Source: Citrobacter sp. RHB25-C09 (lineage in GTDB: Bacteria > Pseudomonadota > Gammaproteobacteria > Enterobacterales > Enterobacteriaceae). Taken from it: a stretch of 64,000 bases of DNA. Each line of letters opens with the position of its first letter. Position 1 is the first letter of the stretch. Under the pieces are notes generated by a model. It did not search any database and was not told the origin of the DNA. It was given only the letters and a program-made list of their open reading frames with translations. This document shows, piece after piece, positions 35,253-44,212 of this stretch. The DNA lies in contig NZ_CP057483.1 in NCBI RefSeq assembly GCF_013836145.1, positions 3,906,001 to 3,970,000 on the forward strand, in the 5' to 3' direction. The position numbers and the translations under genes are program-made.

Positions 35253-36269
35253 ATGAATTACAAGGCCGTTGCCGCGCTGGCGTTTATCAGCATGTTCAGC
35301 GTCAGTACTCTGCTCAGTCCAGCATTCGCCGAAGAACAGGAAAAAGCGCTGAACTTTGGCATTATTTCGACCGAATCACAGCAAAACCTGAAGCCGCAGT
35401 GGGACCCGTTTCTGAAGGATATGGAAAAGAAACTGGGTGTGAAGGTGAACGCCTTCTTCGCACCTGACTACGCCGGGATCATCCAGGGGATGCGCTTTAA
35501 CAAAGTCGATATTGCCTGGTACGGCAACCTTTCGGCAATGGAAGCGGTAGATCGCGCCAACGGCCAGGTCTTCGCCCAGACCGTTGCCGCCGACGGATCG
35601 CCGGGCTACTGGAGCGTATTGATCGTCAACAAAGACAGTCCGATCAACAACCTCGACGATCTGATCGCTAAACGTAAGGATCTGACCTTCGGCAACGGCG
35701 ATCCGAACTCCACCTCTGGCTACCTCGTCCCCGGCTATTACGTGTTCGCCAAAAACAATATTTCCGCCAGCGACTTCAAGCGCACCGTCAACGCCGGTCA
35801 TGAAACCAACGCCCTCGCCGTCGCTAACAAGCAGGTGGATGTCGCTACTAACAACACCGAAAACCTCGACAAGCTGAAGACCTCCGCGCCGGACAAGCTG
35901 AAAGAGCTGAAGGTGATCTGGAAATCACCGCTCATCCCGGGCGACCCGATCGTCTGGCGTAAAAACCTTTCCGAAGCCACCAAGGACAAGGTGTACGACT
36001 TCTTTATGAGCTATGGCAAAACGCCGGAAGAAAAAACCGTGCTGGAACGTCTGGGCTGGGCGCCGTTCCGCGCCTCCAGCGACCTGCAACTGGTACCGAT
36101 TCGCCAGCTTGCGCTGTTTAAGGAGATGCAGGGCGTGAAGGACAACAAAGGGCTGAATGCTGACGAGAAAACCAGCAAGTCGGCGGCGATTAAAGCGCAG
36201 CTTGACGACCTTGACCGTCTGACCGCCGCGCTCAGCGTCATGTCCAGCGTCAATAAAGCGGTGCAGTAA
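35253..36269 (+). CDS. phnD: Phosphonate-binding periplasmic protein PhnD
   Basis: The 338-residue binding protein has a signal peptide ending PAFAEE. Type II periplasmic-binding domains follow, with NFGIISTESQQNLKPQWDPF and the ligand-loop GNGDPNSTSGYLVPGYY, whose Ser/Thr residues hold the phosphonate group. It delivers 2-aminoethylphosphonate and other phosphonates to PhnCE. The next gene, phnE, is separated by 128 bases filled with two REP pairs. Such spacing after a binding-protein gene commonly keeps its expression higher than that of the permease. Confidence 0.96.
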   Translation: MNYKAVAALAFISMFSVSTLLSPAFAEEQEKALNFGIISTESQQNLKPQWDPFLKDMEKKLGVKVNAFFAPDYAGIIQGMRFNKVDIAWYGNLSAMEAVDRANGQVFAQTVAADGSPGYWSVLIVNKDSPINNLDDLIAKRKDLTFGNGDPNSTSGYLVPGYYVFAKNNISASDFKRTVNAGHETNALAVANKQVDVATNNTENLDKLKTSAPDKLKELKVIWKSPLIPGDPIVWRKNLSEATKDKVYDFFMSYGKTPEEKTVLERLGWAPFRASSDLQLVPIRQLALFKEMQGVKDNKGLNADEKTSKSAAIKAQLDDLDRLTAALSVMSSVNKAVQ

Positions 36270-36270
36270 C

Positions 36271-36370
36271 GCGTAGGCCGGAGGGTAGGCCGGATAAGGT
36301 GCTTGCACCGCCATCCGGCATTCACTCTCTGCAAATGCCGGATGGCGCTTCGCTTATCCGGCCTACAACG
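36271..36370. repeat. BIME (REP cluster) between phnD and phnE
   Basis: GTAGGCCGGAGGGTAGGCCG, GATAAGGTGC, GCACCGCCATCCGGC and then ATGCCGGATGGCGCTTCGC with TTATCCGGCCTAC make two opposed REP units. The first TAGGCCGG start is duplicated 15 bases apart. The cluster lies inside the operon and may stabilise the phnCD mRNA 3' end. Confidence 0.92.
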
Positions 36371-36397
36371 CAAACACACGTTTATACGGAGCTAAAC

Positions 36398-37177
36398 ATG
36401 CAAACCATCACCGTCGCCCCGCCGAAGCGAAGCTGGTTCTCACTGCTCAGCTGGGCCATTTTGCTCGCCGTACTGGTCGTGTCGTGGAAAGGTGCCGAAA
36501 TGGCTCCGCTCACGCTGATTCAGGACTCCGGCAATATGGCGACCTTCGCCGCCGACTTCTTCCCGCCGGATTTCAGCCAGTGGCAGGACTACCTGGGCGA
36601 AATGGCTATCACCCTGCAAATCGCCGCCTGGGGTACCGCGCTGGCGGTCATTTTGTCCATCCCCTTTGGCCTGATGTGCGCCGATAACCTCGTGCCGTGG
36701 TGGATTTACCAGCCGATGCGCAGAGCGATGGACGCCTGCCGTGCCATCAATGAAATGGTCTTCGCCATGCTGTTTGTGGTCGCCGTTGGCCTTGGCCCAT
36801 TTGCAGGCGTCATGGCGCTTTTTATCCACACCACCGGCGTACTTTCTAAACTGCTCTCTGAAGCGGTTGAAGCCATTGAACCCGGCCCGGTGGAAGGGAT
36901 CCGCGCCACCGGCGCTAACAAGATTGAAGAAATTATTTACGGCGTACTGCCGCAGGTCATGCCACTGCTTATCTCCTACTCGCTGTACCGCTTTGAGTCC
37001 AACGTCCGCTCCGCCACGGTGGTTGGGATGGTGGGCGCAGGCGGCATCGGCGTCACGCTATGGGAGGCAATACGCGGTTTCCAGTTCCAGCAAACCTGCG
37101 CCCTGATGGTGCTGATTATCGTCACCGTCAGCCTGCTGGATTTTCTCTCCCAGCGTTTACGTAAGCACTTTATCTGA
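36398..37177 (+). CDS. phnE: Phosphonate ABC transporter permease PhnE (intact)
   Basis: The start at 36398 (MQTITVAPPKRSWF) gives 259 residues, the length of functional PhnE, with the permease EAA-type loop EAIEPGPVEGIRATGANK. E. coli K-12 carries an 8-base duplication in phnE that silences phosphonate uptake; no such duplication or frameshift is present here. The importer should therefore be functional. The frame is open further upstream only through translated REP sequence. phnF follows 20 bases later. Confidence 0.96.
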   Translation: MQTITVAPPKRSWFSLLSWAILLAVLVVSWKGAEMAPLTLIQDSGNMATFAADFFPPDFSQWQDYLGEMAITLQIAAWGTALAVILSIPFGLMCADNLVPWWIYQPMRRAMDACRAINEMVFAMLFVVAVGLGPFAGVMALFIHTTGVLSKLLSEAVEAIEPGPVEGIRATGANKIEEIIYGVLPQVMPLLISYSLYRFESNVRSATVVGMVGAGGIGVTLWEAIRGFQFQQTCALMVLIIVTVSLLDFLSQRLRKHFI

Positions 37178-37197
37178 TTAGCGAGGCATTGATGGCT

Positions 37198-37923
37198 ATG
37201 CACTTGTCTACACATCCGACCAGTTATCCGACACGTTATCAGGAGATTGCCGCGAGGCTTGAGCAGGAGCTACGTCAACATTATCGCTGCGGCGACTACC
37301 TTCCGGCGGAGCATCAGCTTGCCGCACGCTATGAGGTCAACCGCCACACCCTGCGCCGCGCCATCGACCAGTTGGTTGAACGCGGTTGGGTTCAGCGTCG
37401 TCAAGGCGTCGGCGTGCTGGTACTGATGCGCCCGTTCGACTACCCGCTGAATGCCCAGGCGCGTTTCAGCCAGAACCTGCTGGATCAGGGCAGCCACCCC
37501 ACCAGCGAAAAACTGCTGGCGGTACTGCGTCCGGCATCCCGTCACGTGGCCGATGCGCTCAGCGTTATGGAAGGCGATAACGTGATTCACCTGCGCACCC
37601 TGCGACGGGCCAATGGTATCGCCCTGTGCCAGATAGACCATTATTTTTCCGACCTCACCCTCTGGCCGCAATTGCAGGGTTTTGACCACGGCTCGCTCCA
37701 CGATTACCTGCTCGAACATTGTAGCCTGACGCTCAGACGCACCCAGACGCGGATCAGCGCCCGCCGCGCTCAGGCGAAAGAGAGCAACGTTCTCGAAATC
37801 CCGAACATGGCGCCGCTGCTCTGCGTGCGCACCCTGAACCACCGTGAAGGCGAGGCGCGCGCGGCGGAATATTCCGTCAGCCTGACCCGCGCCGACATGA
37901 TCGAATTCACTATGGAGCACTGA
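37198..37923 (+). CDS. phnF: GntR/HutC-family repressor PhnF
   Basis: The protein of about 241 residues has an N-terminal winged helix (DYLPAEHQLAARYEVNRHTL, RRAIDQLVERGWVQRRQG) and a C-terminal UTRA effector domain ending SLTRADMIEFTMEH. It is the presumed local regulator of phosphonate genes. ATGs at 37198 and 37192 (and a TTG at 37189) are all possible. GAGG at 37183-37186 favours 37192 by spacing, while similarity to E. coli PhnF favours 37198. The phnG ATG follows the stop directly. Confidence 0.94.
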   Translation: MHLSTHPTSYPTRYQEIAARLEQELRQHYRCGDYLPAEHQLAARYEVNRHTLRRAIDQLVERGWVQRRQGVGVLVLMRPFDYPLNAQARFSQNLLDQGSHPTSEKLLAVLRPASRHVADALSVMEGDNVIHLRTLRRANGIALCQIDHYFSDLTLWPQLQGFDHGSLHDYLLEHCSLTLRRTQTRISARRAQAKESNVLEIPNMAPLLCVRTLNHREGEARAAEYSVSLTRADMIEFTMEH

Positions 37924-38376
37924 ATGCATTTCGATATCGCCACCCGCCAGCGCTGGATGCGCGCGCTGGCATACAGCAACGCCAATGCCCTGAGTAGCCG
38001 CATGCAGGCGCTGAAACTCGCGCCGGAATATACGCTGATCCGCGCGCCGGAAACCGGACTGATGCAGATTCAGGCACGCATGGGCGGCACCGGCAACCGT
38101 TTCTTTGCCGGAGACACCACCCTGACCCGTGCGGTAGTGCGCCTGAGTAGCGGCACGCTCGGCTACAGCTATCTGCTCGGGCGCAATAAACCGCATGCCG
38201 AACAATGCGCCGTCATCGACGCGCTGCTCCAGGAACAGGCTCACTTTCAGACCCTGATGGAAACCTTAATTACCCCGCTGGAGGCCGAACGTGAGGCGCA
38301 GGTCGCCGCCCGCCGCGCCGAAGTCAACGCCAGCCGGGTCGACTTCTTTACGCTGGTACGCGGAGATAATGAATGA
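37924..38376 (+). CDS. phnG: C-P lyase core subunit PhnG
   Basis: The 150-residue protein matches PhnG, with MHFDIATRQRWMRALAYSNA at the N-terminus and RMGGTGNRFFAGDTTLTRA in the centre. PhnG joins PhnH, PhnI and PhnJ in the C-P lyase core and helps PhnI to attach phosphonate to ATP, giving alpha-D-ribose-1-(methylphosphonate 5-triphosphate). The start abuts the phnF stop, and the stop overlaps phnH by 4 bases, so these genes are translationally coupled. Confidence 0.95.
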   Translation: MHFDIATRQRWMRALAYSNANALSSRMQALKLAPEYTLIRAPETGLMQIQARMGGTGNRFFAGDTTLTRAVVRLSSGTLGYSYLLGRNKPHAEQCAVIDALLQEQAHFQTLMETLITPLEAEREAQVAARRAEVNASRVDFFTLVRGDNE

Positions 38377-38957
38377 CCCTACAGACCGCCTTTACCCTGC
38401 CCGTCCAGGACGCGCAACAAAGCTTTCGCCGCCTGCTGAAAGCAATGAGCGAACCGGGCGTGATTGTCGCCCTGCATCAACTGAAACACGGCTGGCAGCC
38501 GCTGAATCTCGCCACCACCAGCGTTCTGCTGACGCTGGTCGACGGTGACACCCCGGTGTGGCTGTCGCCTGCGGTGAATAACGACATCGCCCGCCAGAAC
38601 CTGCGCTTTCATACCAACGCGCCGCTGGTCGAACAGCCGCAGCAGGCCGCCTTTGCCGTTGCCGACGAGCACATCAGCAGCGAGCAGCTTAATGCGCTTT
38701 CCGCTGGCTCCGCCGTCGCGCCGGAAACCAGTGCCACGCTGATTGTGCAGGTTGCCAGCCTGAGCGGCGGACGCATGCTGCGTTTGACCGGCGCAGGCAT
38801 CGCCGAAGAGCGCATGATCGCCCCACAGTTGCCGGACTGCCTGATTCACGAACTCACTGAGCGTCCGCACCCGTTCCCGCTGGGTGTCGATCTGATCCTG
38901 ACCTGCGGCGAACGCCTGCTGGCGATCCCGCGCACTACCCATGTGGAGGTGTGCTGA
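38373..38957 (+). CDS. phnH: C-P lyase core subunit PhnH
   Basis: The 194-residue subunit carries PhnH hallmarks: VQDAQQSFRRLLKAMSEPG at the N-terminus and PHPFPLGVDLILTCGERL near the end. Known PhnH is a PLP-transferase-like fold without PLP that dimerises inside the PhnGHIJ complex. It overlaps phnG by 4 bases and phnI by 1 base. No truncation is apparent. Confidence 0.95.
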   Translation: MTLQTAFTLPVQDAQQSFRRLLKAMSEPGVIVALHQLKHGWQPLNLATTSVLLTLVDGDTPVWLSPAVNNDIARQNLRFHTNAPLVEQPQQAAFAVADEHISSEQLNALSAGSAVAPETSATLIVQVASLSGGRMLRLTGAGIAEERMIAPQLPDCLIHELTERPHPFPLGVDLILTCGERLLAIPRTTHVEVC

Positions 38958-40024
38958 TGTATGTCGCCGTGAAAGGGGGCGAAAAGGCGATTGCCACCGC
39001 CCATGCGCTTCAGGAGAACCGTCGCCGTGGCGATGCCGCCATTGCCGAACTGAGCGTGGCGCAGATTGAGCAACAGATGAACCTGGCGGTGGATCGCGTG
39101 ATGACCGAAGGGGGCATTGCCGACCGCGAGCTGGCAGCACTGGCGCTCAAACAAGCCAGCGGTGATAACGTCGAGGCGATATTCCTGCTGCGCGCCTACC
39201 GCACCACGCTGGCAAAGCTGGCAGTAAGTGAACCGCTGAACAGCGCTGAGATGCGTCTGGAACGTCGGATCTCCGCCGTTTACAAAGACATTCCCGGCGG
39301 ACAGTTACTCGGTCCTACCTACGATTACACCCATCGCCTGTTAGATTTCACCCTGCTGGCGAATGGCGAAACGCCACCGCTGCGGACCACAGAAAGCGAT
39401 CAAGACGCCGCCCCACACGTTTTTTCGCTGCTGGCGAGCCAGGGACTGGCAAAGCGCGAAGAAGATAATGGGGCCACGCCAGACGATATTACCCGCACGC
39501 CGCCGGTTTATCCCTGCTCCCGCGCCTCGCGCTTACAACAGCTCATGCGCGGTGACGAAGGCTACCTGCTGGCGCTGGCCTACTCGACCCAGCGCGGCTA
39601 CGGCCGCAATCACCCTTTTGCCGCGGAGATCCGCAGCGGCTACGTTGCGCTGGAAACGGTGCCGGAAGAGTTGGGATTTGCGGTCAACGTCGGCGAACTG
39701 CTGATGACCGAATGCGAAATGGTCAACGGTTTTGTCGCGCCCGACAACGACGCGCCGCATTTTACCCGTGGCTACGGACTGGTTTTCGGTCTGAGCGAAC
39801 GTAAAGCAATGGCGATGGCGCTGGTCGATCGCGCCCTACAGGCACCCGACTACGATGAAACGGTCACGGGACCGGCACAGGACGAAGAGTTCGTGCTGGC
39901 GCATGCGGATAACGTCGAGGCGGCGGGTTTTGTTTCGCACCTCAAGCTTCCCCATTACGTCGATTTCCAGGCCGAACTGGAACTGCTCAAACGCCTGCAA
40001 CAGGAGGCCGCCCGTGACGTCTAA
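38957..40024 (+). CDS. phnI: C-P lyase core subunit PhnI (nucleosidase)
   Basis: The ATG at 38957 (MYVAVKGGEKAI) shares its A with the phnH TGA and has a GGAGG site upstream. The product of about 355 residues is PhnI. With PhnG, H and L it displaces adenine from ATP by a phosphonate; alone it acts as a purine nucleosidase. Recognisable segments include SRASRLQQLMRGDEGYLLAL and GYGRNHPFAAEIRSG. Its 3' end overlaps the phnJ start by 11 bases. Confidence 0.96.
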   Translation: MYVAVKGGEKAIATAHALQENRRRGDAAIAELSVAQIEQQMNLAVDRVMTEGGIADRELAALALKQASGDNVEAIFLLRAYRTTLAKLAVSEPLNSAEMRLERRISAVYKDIPGGQLLGPTYDYTHRLLDFTLLANGETPPLRTTESDQDAAPHVFSLLASQGLAKREEDNGATPDDITRTPPVYPCSRASRLQQLMRGDEGYLLALAYSTQRGYGRNHPFAAEIRSGYVALETVPEELGFAVNVGELLMTECEMVNGFVAPDNDAPHFTRGYGLVFGLSERKAMAMALVDRALQAPDYDETVTGPAQDEEFVLAHADNVEAAGFVSHLKLPHYVDFQAELELLKRLQQEAARDV

Positions 40025-40862
40025 TCTCTCCGGCTACAACTTTGCTTATCTTGATGAACAGACCAAGCGCATGATCCGCCGCGCCATTCTGAAAGCGGTG
40101 TCGATTCCCGGTTATCAGGTACCGTTCGGCGGCCGCGAAATGCCGATGCCCTACGGCTGGGGTACGGGCGGTATTCAGATCACCGCCAGCGTTATTGGTG
40201 AACCGGACGTGCTGAAGGTGATCGACCAGGGCGCTGACGACACCACCAACGCGGTGTCGATCCGCAATTTCTTTAAGCGCGTGACGGGCGTGGCTACAAC
40301 GGAACGCACCGAAGACGCCACGCTGATCCAGACCCGTCACCGGATCCCGGAAACGCCGCTGGTGGAAGATCAGATCCTGATCTATCAGGTGCCGATCCCT
40401 GAACCGCTGCGCTTTATCGAACCGCGTGAAACGGAAACCCGCACGATGCATGCGCTGGAGGAGTACGGGATCATGCAGGTGAAATTGTATGAAGACATCG
40501 CTCGCTTCGGCCACATCGCCACCACTTACGCCTACCCAGTGAAGGTGAACGGACGCTACGTGATGGACCCATCGCCCATCCCGAAATTCGATAACCCGAA
40601 GATGGACATGATGCCCGCGCTGCAACTGTTCGGCGCCGGGCGAGAAAAGCGCATTTACGCCGTGCCGCCGTATACCCGCGTGGAGAGTCTCGATTTCGAT
40701 GACCATCCGTTCAGCGTACAGACCTGGGATGAGCCATGCGCCATCTGCGGCTCCACCCACAGCTATCTCGATGAAGTGGTGCTCGACGATAGCGGCAAAC
40801 GCATGTTTGTCTGCTCCGACACCGACTACTGCCGCCAACAGAGCGAGGCCCTCAGCCAATGA
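40014..40862 (+). CDS. phnJ: C-P lyase catalytic radical-SAM subunit PhnJ (GTG start)
   Basis: I place the start at GTG 40014, which has a perfect AGGAGG 6 bases upstream and yields MTSNLSGYNFAYLD, matching the PhnJ N-terminus. The open frame further upstream is phnI in another frame. The 282-residue enzyme has the unusual CX2CX21CX5C motif (Cys242, 245, 267, 273) that binds a [4Fe-4S] cluster and S-adenosylmethionine, and the glycine-rich region used for the radical. It cleaves the C-P bond to give an alkane and 5-phosphoribosyl 1,2-cyclic phosphate. phnK overlaps its stop. Confidence 0.97.
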   Translation: MTSNLSGYNFAYLDEQTKRMIRRAILKAVSIPGYQVPFGGREMPMPYGWGTGGIQITASVIGEPDVLKVIDQGADDTTNAVSIRNFFKRVTGVATTERTEDATLIQTRHRIPETPLVEDQILIYQVPIPEPLRFIEPRETETRTMHALEEYGIMQVKLYEDIARFGHIATTYAYPVKVNGRYVMDPSPIPKFDNPKMDMMPALQLFGAGREKRIYAVPPYTRVESLDFDDHPFSVQTWDEPCAICGSTHSYLDEVVLDDSGKRMFVCSDTDYCRQQSEALSQ

Positions 40863-41617
40863 CGCAACCGCTGCTTTCCGTAAATAACCTGACTCACCTT
40901 TACGCACCGGGCAAGGGCTTTAGCGACGTCTCGTTTGACCTCTGGCCGGGTGAAGTGCTGGGCATTGTCGGCGAGTCCGGTTCCGGTAAAACCACCCTGC
41001 TGAAGTCGATCTCCTCGCGCCTGACCCCGCAGTCCGGCGTGATCCAGTATCAGAACTGCTCGCTGTATGCGATGAGCGAGGCCGATCGCCGCCGTCTGCT
41101 GCGTACCGAATGGGGCGTGGTGCATCAACATCCGCTGGACGGCCTGCGTCGTCAGGTGTCTGCCGGAGGAAACATCGGCGAACGGCTGATGGCGACCGGG
41201 GCGCGTCACTACGGCGAGATCCGCGCCACTGCCCAGCGTTGGCTCGAAGAGGTGGAAATCCCGGCCTCACGCATCGACGACCTGCCGACCACCTTCTCCG
41301 GCGGGATGCAGCAGCGCTTGCAAATTGCCCGCAACCTGGTCACTCACCCGAAGCTGGTGTTTATGGATGAGCCCACCGGCGGTCTGGACGTTTCCGTGCA
41401 GGCCAAACTGCTGGACCTGCTGCGCGGACTGGTGGTGGAACTGGATCTGGCGGTGGTGATTGTCACCCATGATTTGGGCGTCGCGCGTCTGCTGGCCAAC
41501 CGTTTGCTGGTGATGAAGCAGGGTCAGGTGGTGGAAAGTGGGTTAACCGACCGCGTACTCGACGATCCGCACCATCCGTACACGCAACTGCTGGTGTCGT
41601 CTGTGTTGCAGAACTGA
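40859..41617 (+). CDS. phnK: C-P lyase ABC-type subunit PhnK
   Basis: The 252-residue ABC ATPase-like protein has Walker A GESGSGKTT, signature FSGGMQQR and Walker B LVFMDEP, and it resembles dipeptide-transport ATPases. PhnK docks on the PhnGHIJ core rather than on a membrane permease and is essential for phosphonate use. Its ATG overlaps the phnJ stop (ATGA). A REP pair separates it from phnL. Confidence 0.95.
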   Translation: MTQPLLSVNNLTHLYAPGKGFSDVSFDLWPGEVLGIVGESGSGKTTLLKSISSRLTPQSGVIQYQNCSLYAMSEADRRRLLRTEWGVVHQHPLDGLRRQVSAGGNIGERLMATGARHYGEIRATAQRWLEEVEIPASRIDDLPTTFSGGMQQRLQIARNLVTHPKLVFMDEPTGGLDVSVQAKLLDLLRGLVVELDLAVVIVTHDLGVARLLANRLLVMKQGQVVESGLTDRVLDDPHHPYTQLLVSSVLQN

Positions 41618-41627
41618 TTTTTTGTTG

Positions 41628-41707
41628 TGCCGGATGGCGGCTTCGCCTTATCCGGCCTACGGATCGGTACTGTTTGTAGGCCGGATAAGCGCAGCGCCAT
41701 CCGGCAA
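41628..41707. repeat. REP pair between phnK and phnL
   Basis: GTGCCGGATGGCGGCTTCGC with CTTATCCGGCCTACGG, then TGTAGGCCGGATAAGCG with GCGCCATCCGGC, form two opposed REP units in the 109-base gap. In E. coli K-12 phnK and phnL are close together, so this is an insertion within the operon. Confidence 0.92.
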
Positions 41708-41726
41708 TAAAAACCACGAGGCAAAC

Positions 41727-42407
41727 ATGATTCACGTCGAAAACGTCAGTAAAACTTTTGTGCTCCACCAGCAAAACGGCGTGCGCCTGCCGGTGCTGAA
41801 AAACGCCTCACTGGCGGTGAAACGCGGCGAATGCGTGGTGCTCCACGGTCACTCCGGCAGCGGAAAATCGACGCTGCTGCGCTCGCTGTACGCCAACTAT
41901 CTCCCTGATGAAGGGCAGATCCGTATCCGCCACGGTGATGAATGGGTGGATCTGGTGCAGGCCCCGGCGCGCAAAGTGCTGGAAGTGCGCCGCGCGACCA
42001 TCGGCTGGGTGAGCCAGTTCTTGCGGGTGATCCCGCGCGTATCCGCGCTGGACGTGGTGATGCAGCCGCTGCTGGATCTTGGCGTTTCGCGCGAAGCATG
42101 CGCGGCGAAAGCGGCCAGCCTGCTGACCCGTCTGAATGTGCCGGAACGCCTGTGGCACCTTGCCCCTTCCACCTTTTCCGGCGGCGAACAGCAACGCGTC
42201 AACATTGCCCGCGGCTTTATCGTCGATTACCCAATTCTGCTACTCGACGAGCCGACCGCCTCGCTGGATGCCAAAAACAGCGCAGCGGTGGTGGCGCTGA
42301 TTGAAGAAGCCAAAGCGCGCGGCGCGGCAATCGTCGGCATTTTTCACGATGAATCCGTACGCGAGCGCGTCGCGGATCGTTTGCATCTGATGGGAACAAC
42401 ACCATGA
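41727..42407 (+). CDS. phnL: C-P lyase ABC-type subunit PhnL
   Basis: The start at 41727 (MIHVENVSKTFVLHQQNG) with an ACGAGG site gives 226 residues; upstream open frame is translated REP. It is an ABC ATPase-like protein (GHSGSGKST, FSGGEQQR, ILLLDEP) of the LolD-like group. PhnL acts with PhnGHI in forming the ribosyl phosphonate triphosphate and dimerises with PhnK on the core complex. The stop overlaps phnM. Confidence 0.95.
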   Translation: MIHVENVSKTFVLHQQNGVRLPVLKNASLAVKRGECVVLHGHSGSGKSTLLRSLYANYLPDEGQIRIRHGDEWVDLVQAPARKVLEVRRATIGWVSQFLRVIPRVSALDVVMQPLLDLGVSREACAAKAASLLTRLNVPERLWHLAPSTFSGGEQQRVNIARGFIVDYPILLLDEPTASLDAKNSAAVVALIEEAKARGAAIVGIFHDESVRERVADRLHLMGTTP

Positions 42408-43540
42408 TCATCAACAACGTAAAGCTGGTGCTGGAAGACGAAGTGGTGCAGGGATCGCTGGAAATGCAGGACGGTGTGATTCGCGCTTTTGCCGAAACCC
42501 AAAGCCAATTGCCCGAGGCGCTGGACGGCGAAGGCGGCTGGCTGCTGCCGGGGCTTGTCGAACTGCATACCGATAATCTCGACAAATTCTTTACGCCGCG
42601 CCCGAAGGTGGACTGGCCCGCCCATTCAGCGATGAGCAGCCACGATGGCATGATGGTCGCCAGCGGCATTACCACCGTGCTGGACGCGGTGGCGATTGGC
42701 GACGTGCGCGACGGCGGCGATCGTCTCGAGAATCTGGAGAAGATGATCAACGCCGTGGAAGAGACACAGAAGCGCGGCGTCAACCGCGCCGAGCACCGTC
42801 TGCACCTGCGCTGCGAACTGCCGCACCACACCACCCTGCCGCTGTTTGAAAAGCTGGTCAGTCGCGAGCCGGTTACGCTGGTTTCGCTGATGGATCATTC
42901 TCCCGGCCAGCGTCAGTTCGCCAATCGCGAGAAGTATCGCGAGTACTATCAGGGTAAATATTCCCTCACTGACGAAGAGATGGCGCGCTACGAAGAAGAA
43001 CAGCTCGCGCTTGCCGCCCGCTGGTCGCAACCCAACCGTAGCGCCATCGCCCAACTGTGCCGTGACCGCAATATCGCGCTGGCGAGCCATGATGACGCCA
43101 CCCACGATCATGTCCTTGAATCCCACCAGCTTGGCAGTGTGATCGCCGAATTTCCCACCACGTTTGAAGCAGCAGAAGCCTCGCGTAAGCATGGCATGAA
43201 CGTGCTGATGGGCGCGCCGAACATCGTGCGCGGCGGTTCGCACTCCGGTAACGTCGCGGCGCATAAGCTGGCGGAGTTGGGGCTGCTGGATATTCTTTCT
43301 TCGGATTACTACCCCGCCAGCCTGCTGGATGCCGCGTTTCGCGTAGCGGCAGACGAAACCAACCGCTTTACCCTCCCGCAGGCAATTAGCCTGGTGACCC
43401 GCAACCCGGCGCGGTCGCTGAACCTTAACGATCGCGGCGTTATTGCCGAAGGGAAACGCGCCGATCTGGTACTGGCGCACCGCAAGGGCGATCACATTCA
43501 TATCGATCATGTCTGGCGTCAGGGTAAAAGGGTATTTTGA
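42404..43540 (+). CDS. phnM: Ribosyl phosphonate triphosphate diphosphohydrolase PhnM
   Basis: The 378-residue amidohydrolase-fold enzyme has the metal motif VELHTDNLDKF in place of the usual HxH. It also shows SLMDHSPGQRQF, ALASHDDATHDHVLE and catalytic-Asp region ILSSDYYPASLLDAA. It removes pyrophosphate from the 5-triphosphate made by PhnGHIL, giving the PhnJ substrate. The start overlaps phnL by 4 bases. Confidence 0.96.
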   Translation: MIINNVKLVLEDEVVQGSLEMQDGVIRAFAETQSQLPEALDGEGGWLLPGLVELHTDNLDKFFTPRPKVDWPAHSAMSSHDGMMVASGITTVLDAVAIGDVRDGGDRLENLEKMINAVEETQKRGVNRAEHRLHLRCELPHHTTLPLFEKLVSREPVTLVSLMDHSPGQRQFANREKYREYYQGKYSLTDEEMARYEEEQLALAARWSQPNRSAIAQLCRDRNIALASHDDATHDHVLESHQLGSVIAEFPTTFEAAEASRKHGMNVLMGAPNIVRGGSHSGNVAAHKLAELGLLDILSSDYYPASLLDAAFRVAADETNRFTLPQAISLVTRNPARSLNLNDRGVIAEGKRADLVLAHRKGDHIHIDHVWRQGKRVF

Positions 43541-43542
43541 GT

Positions 43543-44088
43543 ATGGGAAAACTGATCTGGCTGATGGGGCCGTCCGGCTCCGGTAAAGACAGTTTGTTGG
43601 CGAAATTACGTCAGCAGGAACATGCACAGCTTCTGGTAGCGCATCGCTACATTACCCGCGCGGCCAACGCCGGAAACGAGAACCATATCGCCCTGAGCGA
43701 ACAGGAGTTTTTTACTCGTGCCGGGCATAATCTGCTGGCACTAAGCTGGCATGCCAACGGCTTGTACTACGGCGTTGGCGTGGAGATCGACCTGTGGCTC
43801 AACGGCGGTTTTGACGTGGTGGTTAACGGCTCGCGCGCGCACCTGCCGCAGGCACAGGACCGCTATGGCACGGCGCTACTGCCCGTGTGTTTACAGGTAT
43901 CGCCAGAGGTGTTGCGCCAGCGCCTGCAGGCGCGCGGGCGGGAAACTGAAACGGAGATCGCCGCCCGTCTTGAACGGGCATCTCGTTACGCGTCATTTGA
44001 CTGCCATGTGCTTAATAACGACGGGTGTTTGCTACAGTCAGTGGATAATTTGTTAGCGCTCATGGGGCGCAAACATTCTTTTGCCTGA
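43543..44088 (+). CDS. phnN: Ribose 1,5-bisphosphate phosphokinase PhnN
   Basis: The ATG at 43543 (MGKLIWLMGPSGSGKDSLL) gives 181 residues; a TTG at 43537 could add two residues. It is a guanylate-kinase-like P-loop enzyme that makes phosphoribosyl pyrophosphate from ribose 1,5-bisphosphate, the last step of the C-P lyase pathway. The C-terminus ends inside a REP-like sequence (TTTTGCCTGATAGCGC), so the last residues are recently altered relative to E. coli. phnO, which follows phnN in E. coli, is missing. Confidence 0.95.
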   Translation: MGKLIWLMGPSGSGKDSLLAKLRQQEHAQLLVAHRYITRAANAGNENHIALSEQEFFTRAGHNLLALSWHANGLYYGVGVEIDLWLNGGFDVVVNGSRAHLPQAQDRYGTALLPVCLQVSPEVLRQRLQARGRETETEIAARLERASRYASFDCHVLNNDGCLLQSVDNLLALMGRKHSFA

Positions 44089-44100
44089 TAGCGCACCGGA

Positions 44101-44174
44101 CCGTAGACCGGATAAGGCGCCTGCGCCGCCATCCGGCAGCTTTTGCCTGATGGCGCTGCGCTTATCAGGCCTAC
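44101..44174. repeat. REP pair in place of phnO
   Basis: CCGTAGACCGGATAAGGCG with GCGCCGCCATCCGGC, then TTGCCTGATGGCGCTGCGC with TTATCAGGCCTACC, occupy the gap between phnN and phnP where E. coli has the aminoalkylphosphonate acetyltransferase gene phnO. Confidence 0.9.
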
Positions 44175-44212
44175 CAGGTACCGTCCGACATGACAGAATT
44201 TGGGGATAAATG

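Noticed and set aside
37270..38244. 324-codon frame antisense to phnF and phnG
   Set aside because: Both genes on the other strand are well-defined family members; the antisense frame is a high-GC artefact with no ribosome site.
39987..40907. 306-codon frame antisense to phnJ
   Set aside because: Complement of a strongly conserved radical-SAM gene; no independent signals.
42626..43627. 333-codon frame antisense to phnM and phnN
   Set aside because: It overlaps conserved catalytic genes and has no recognisable motif.
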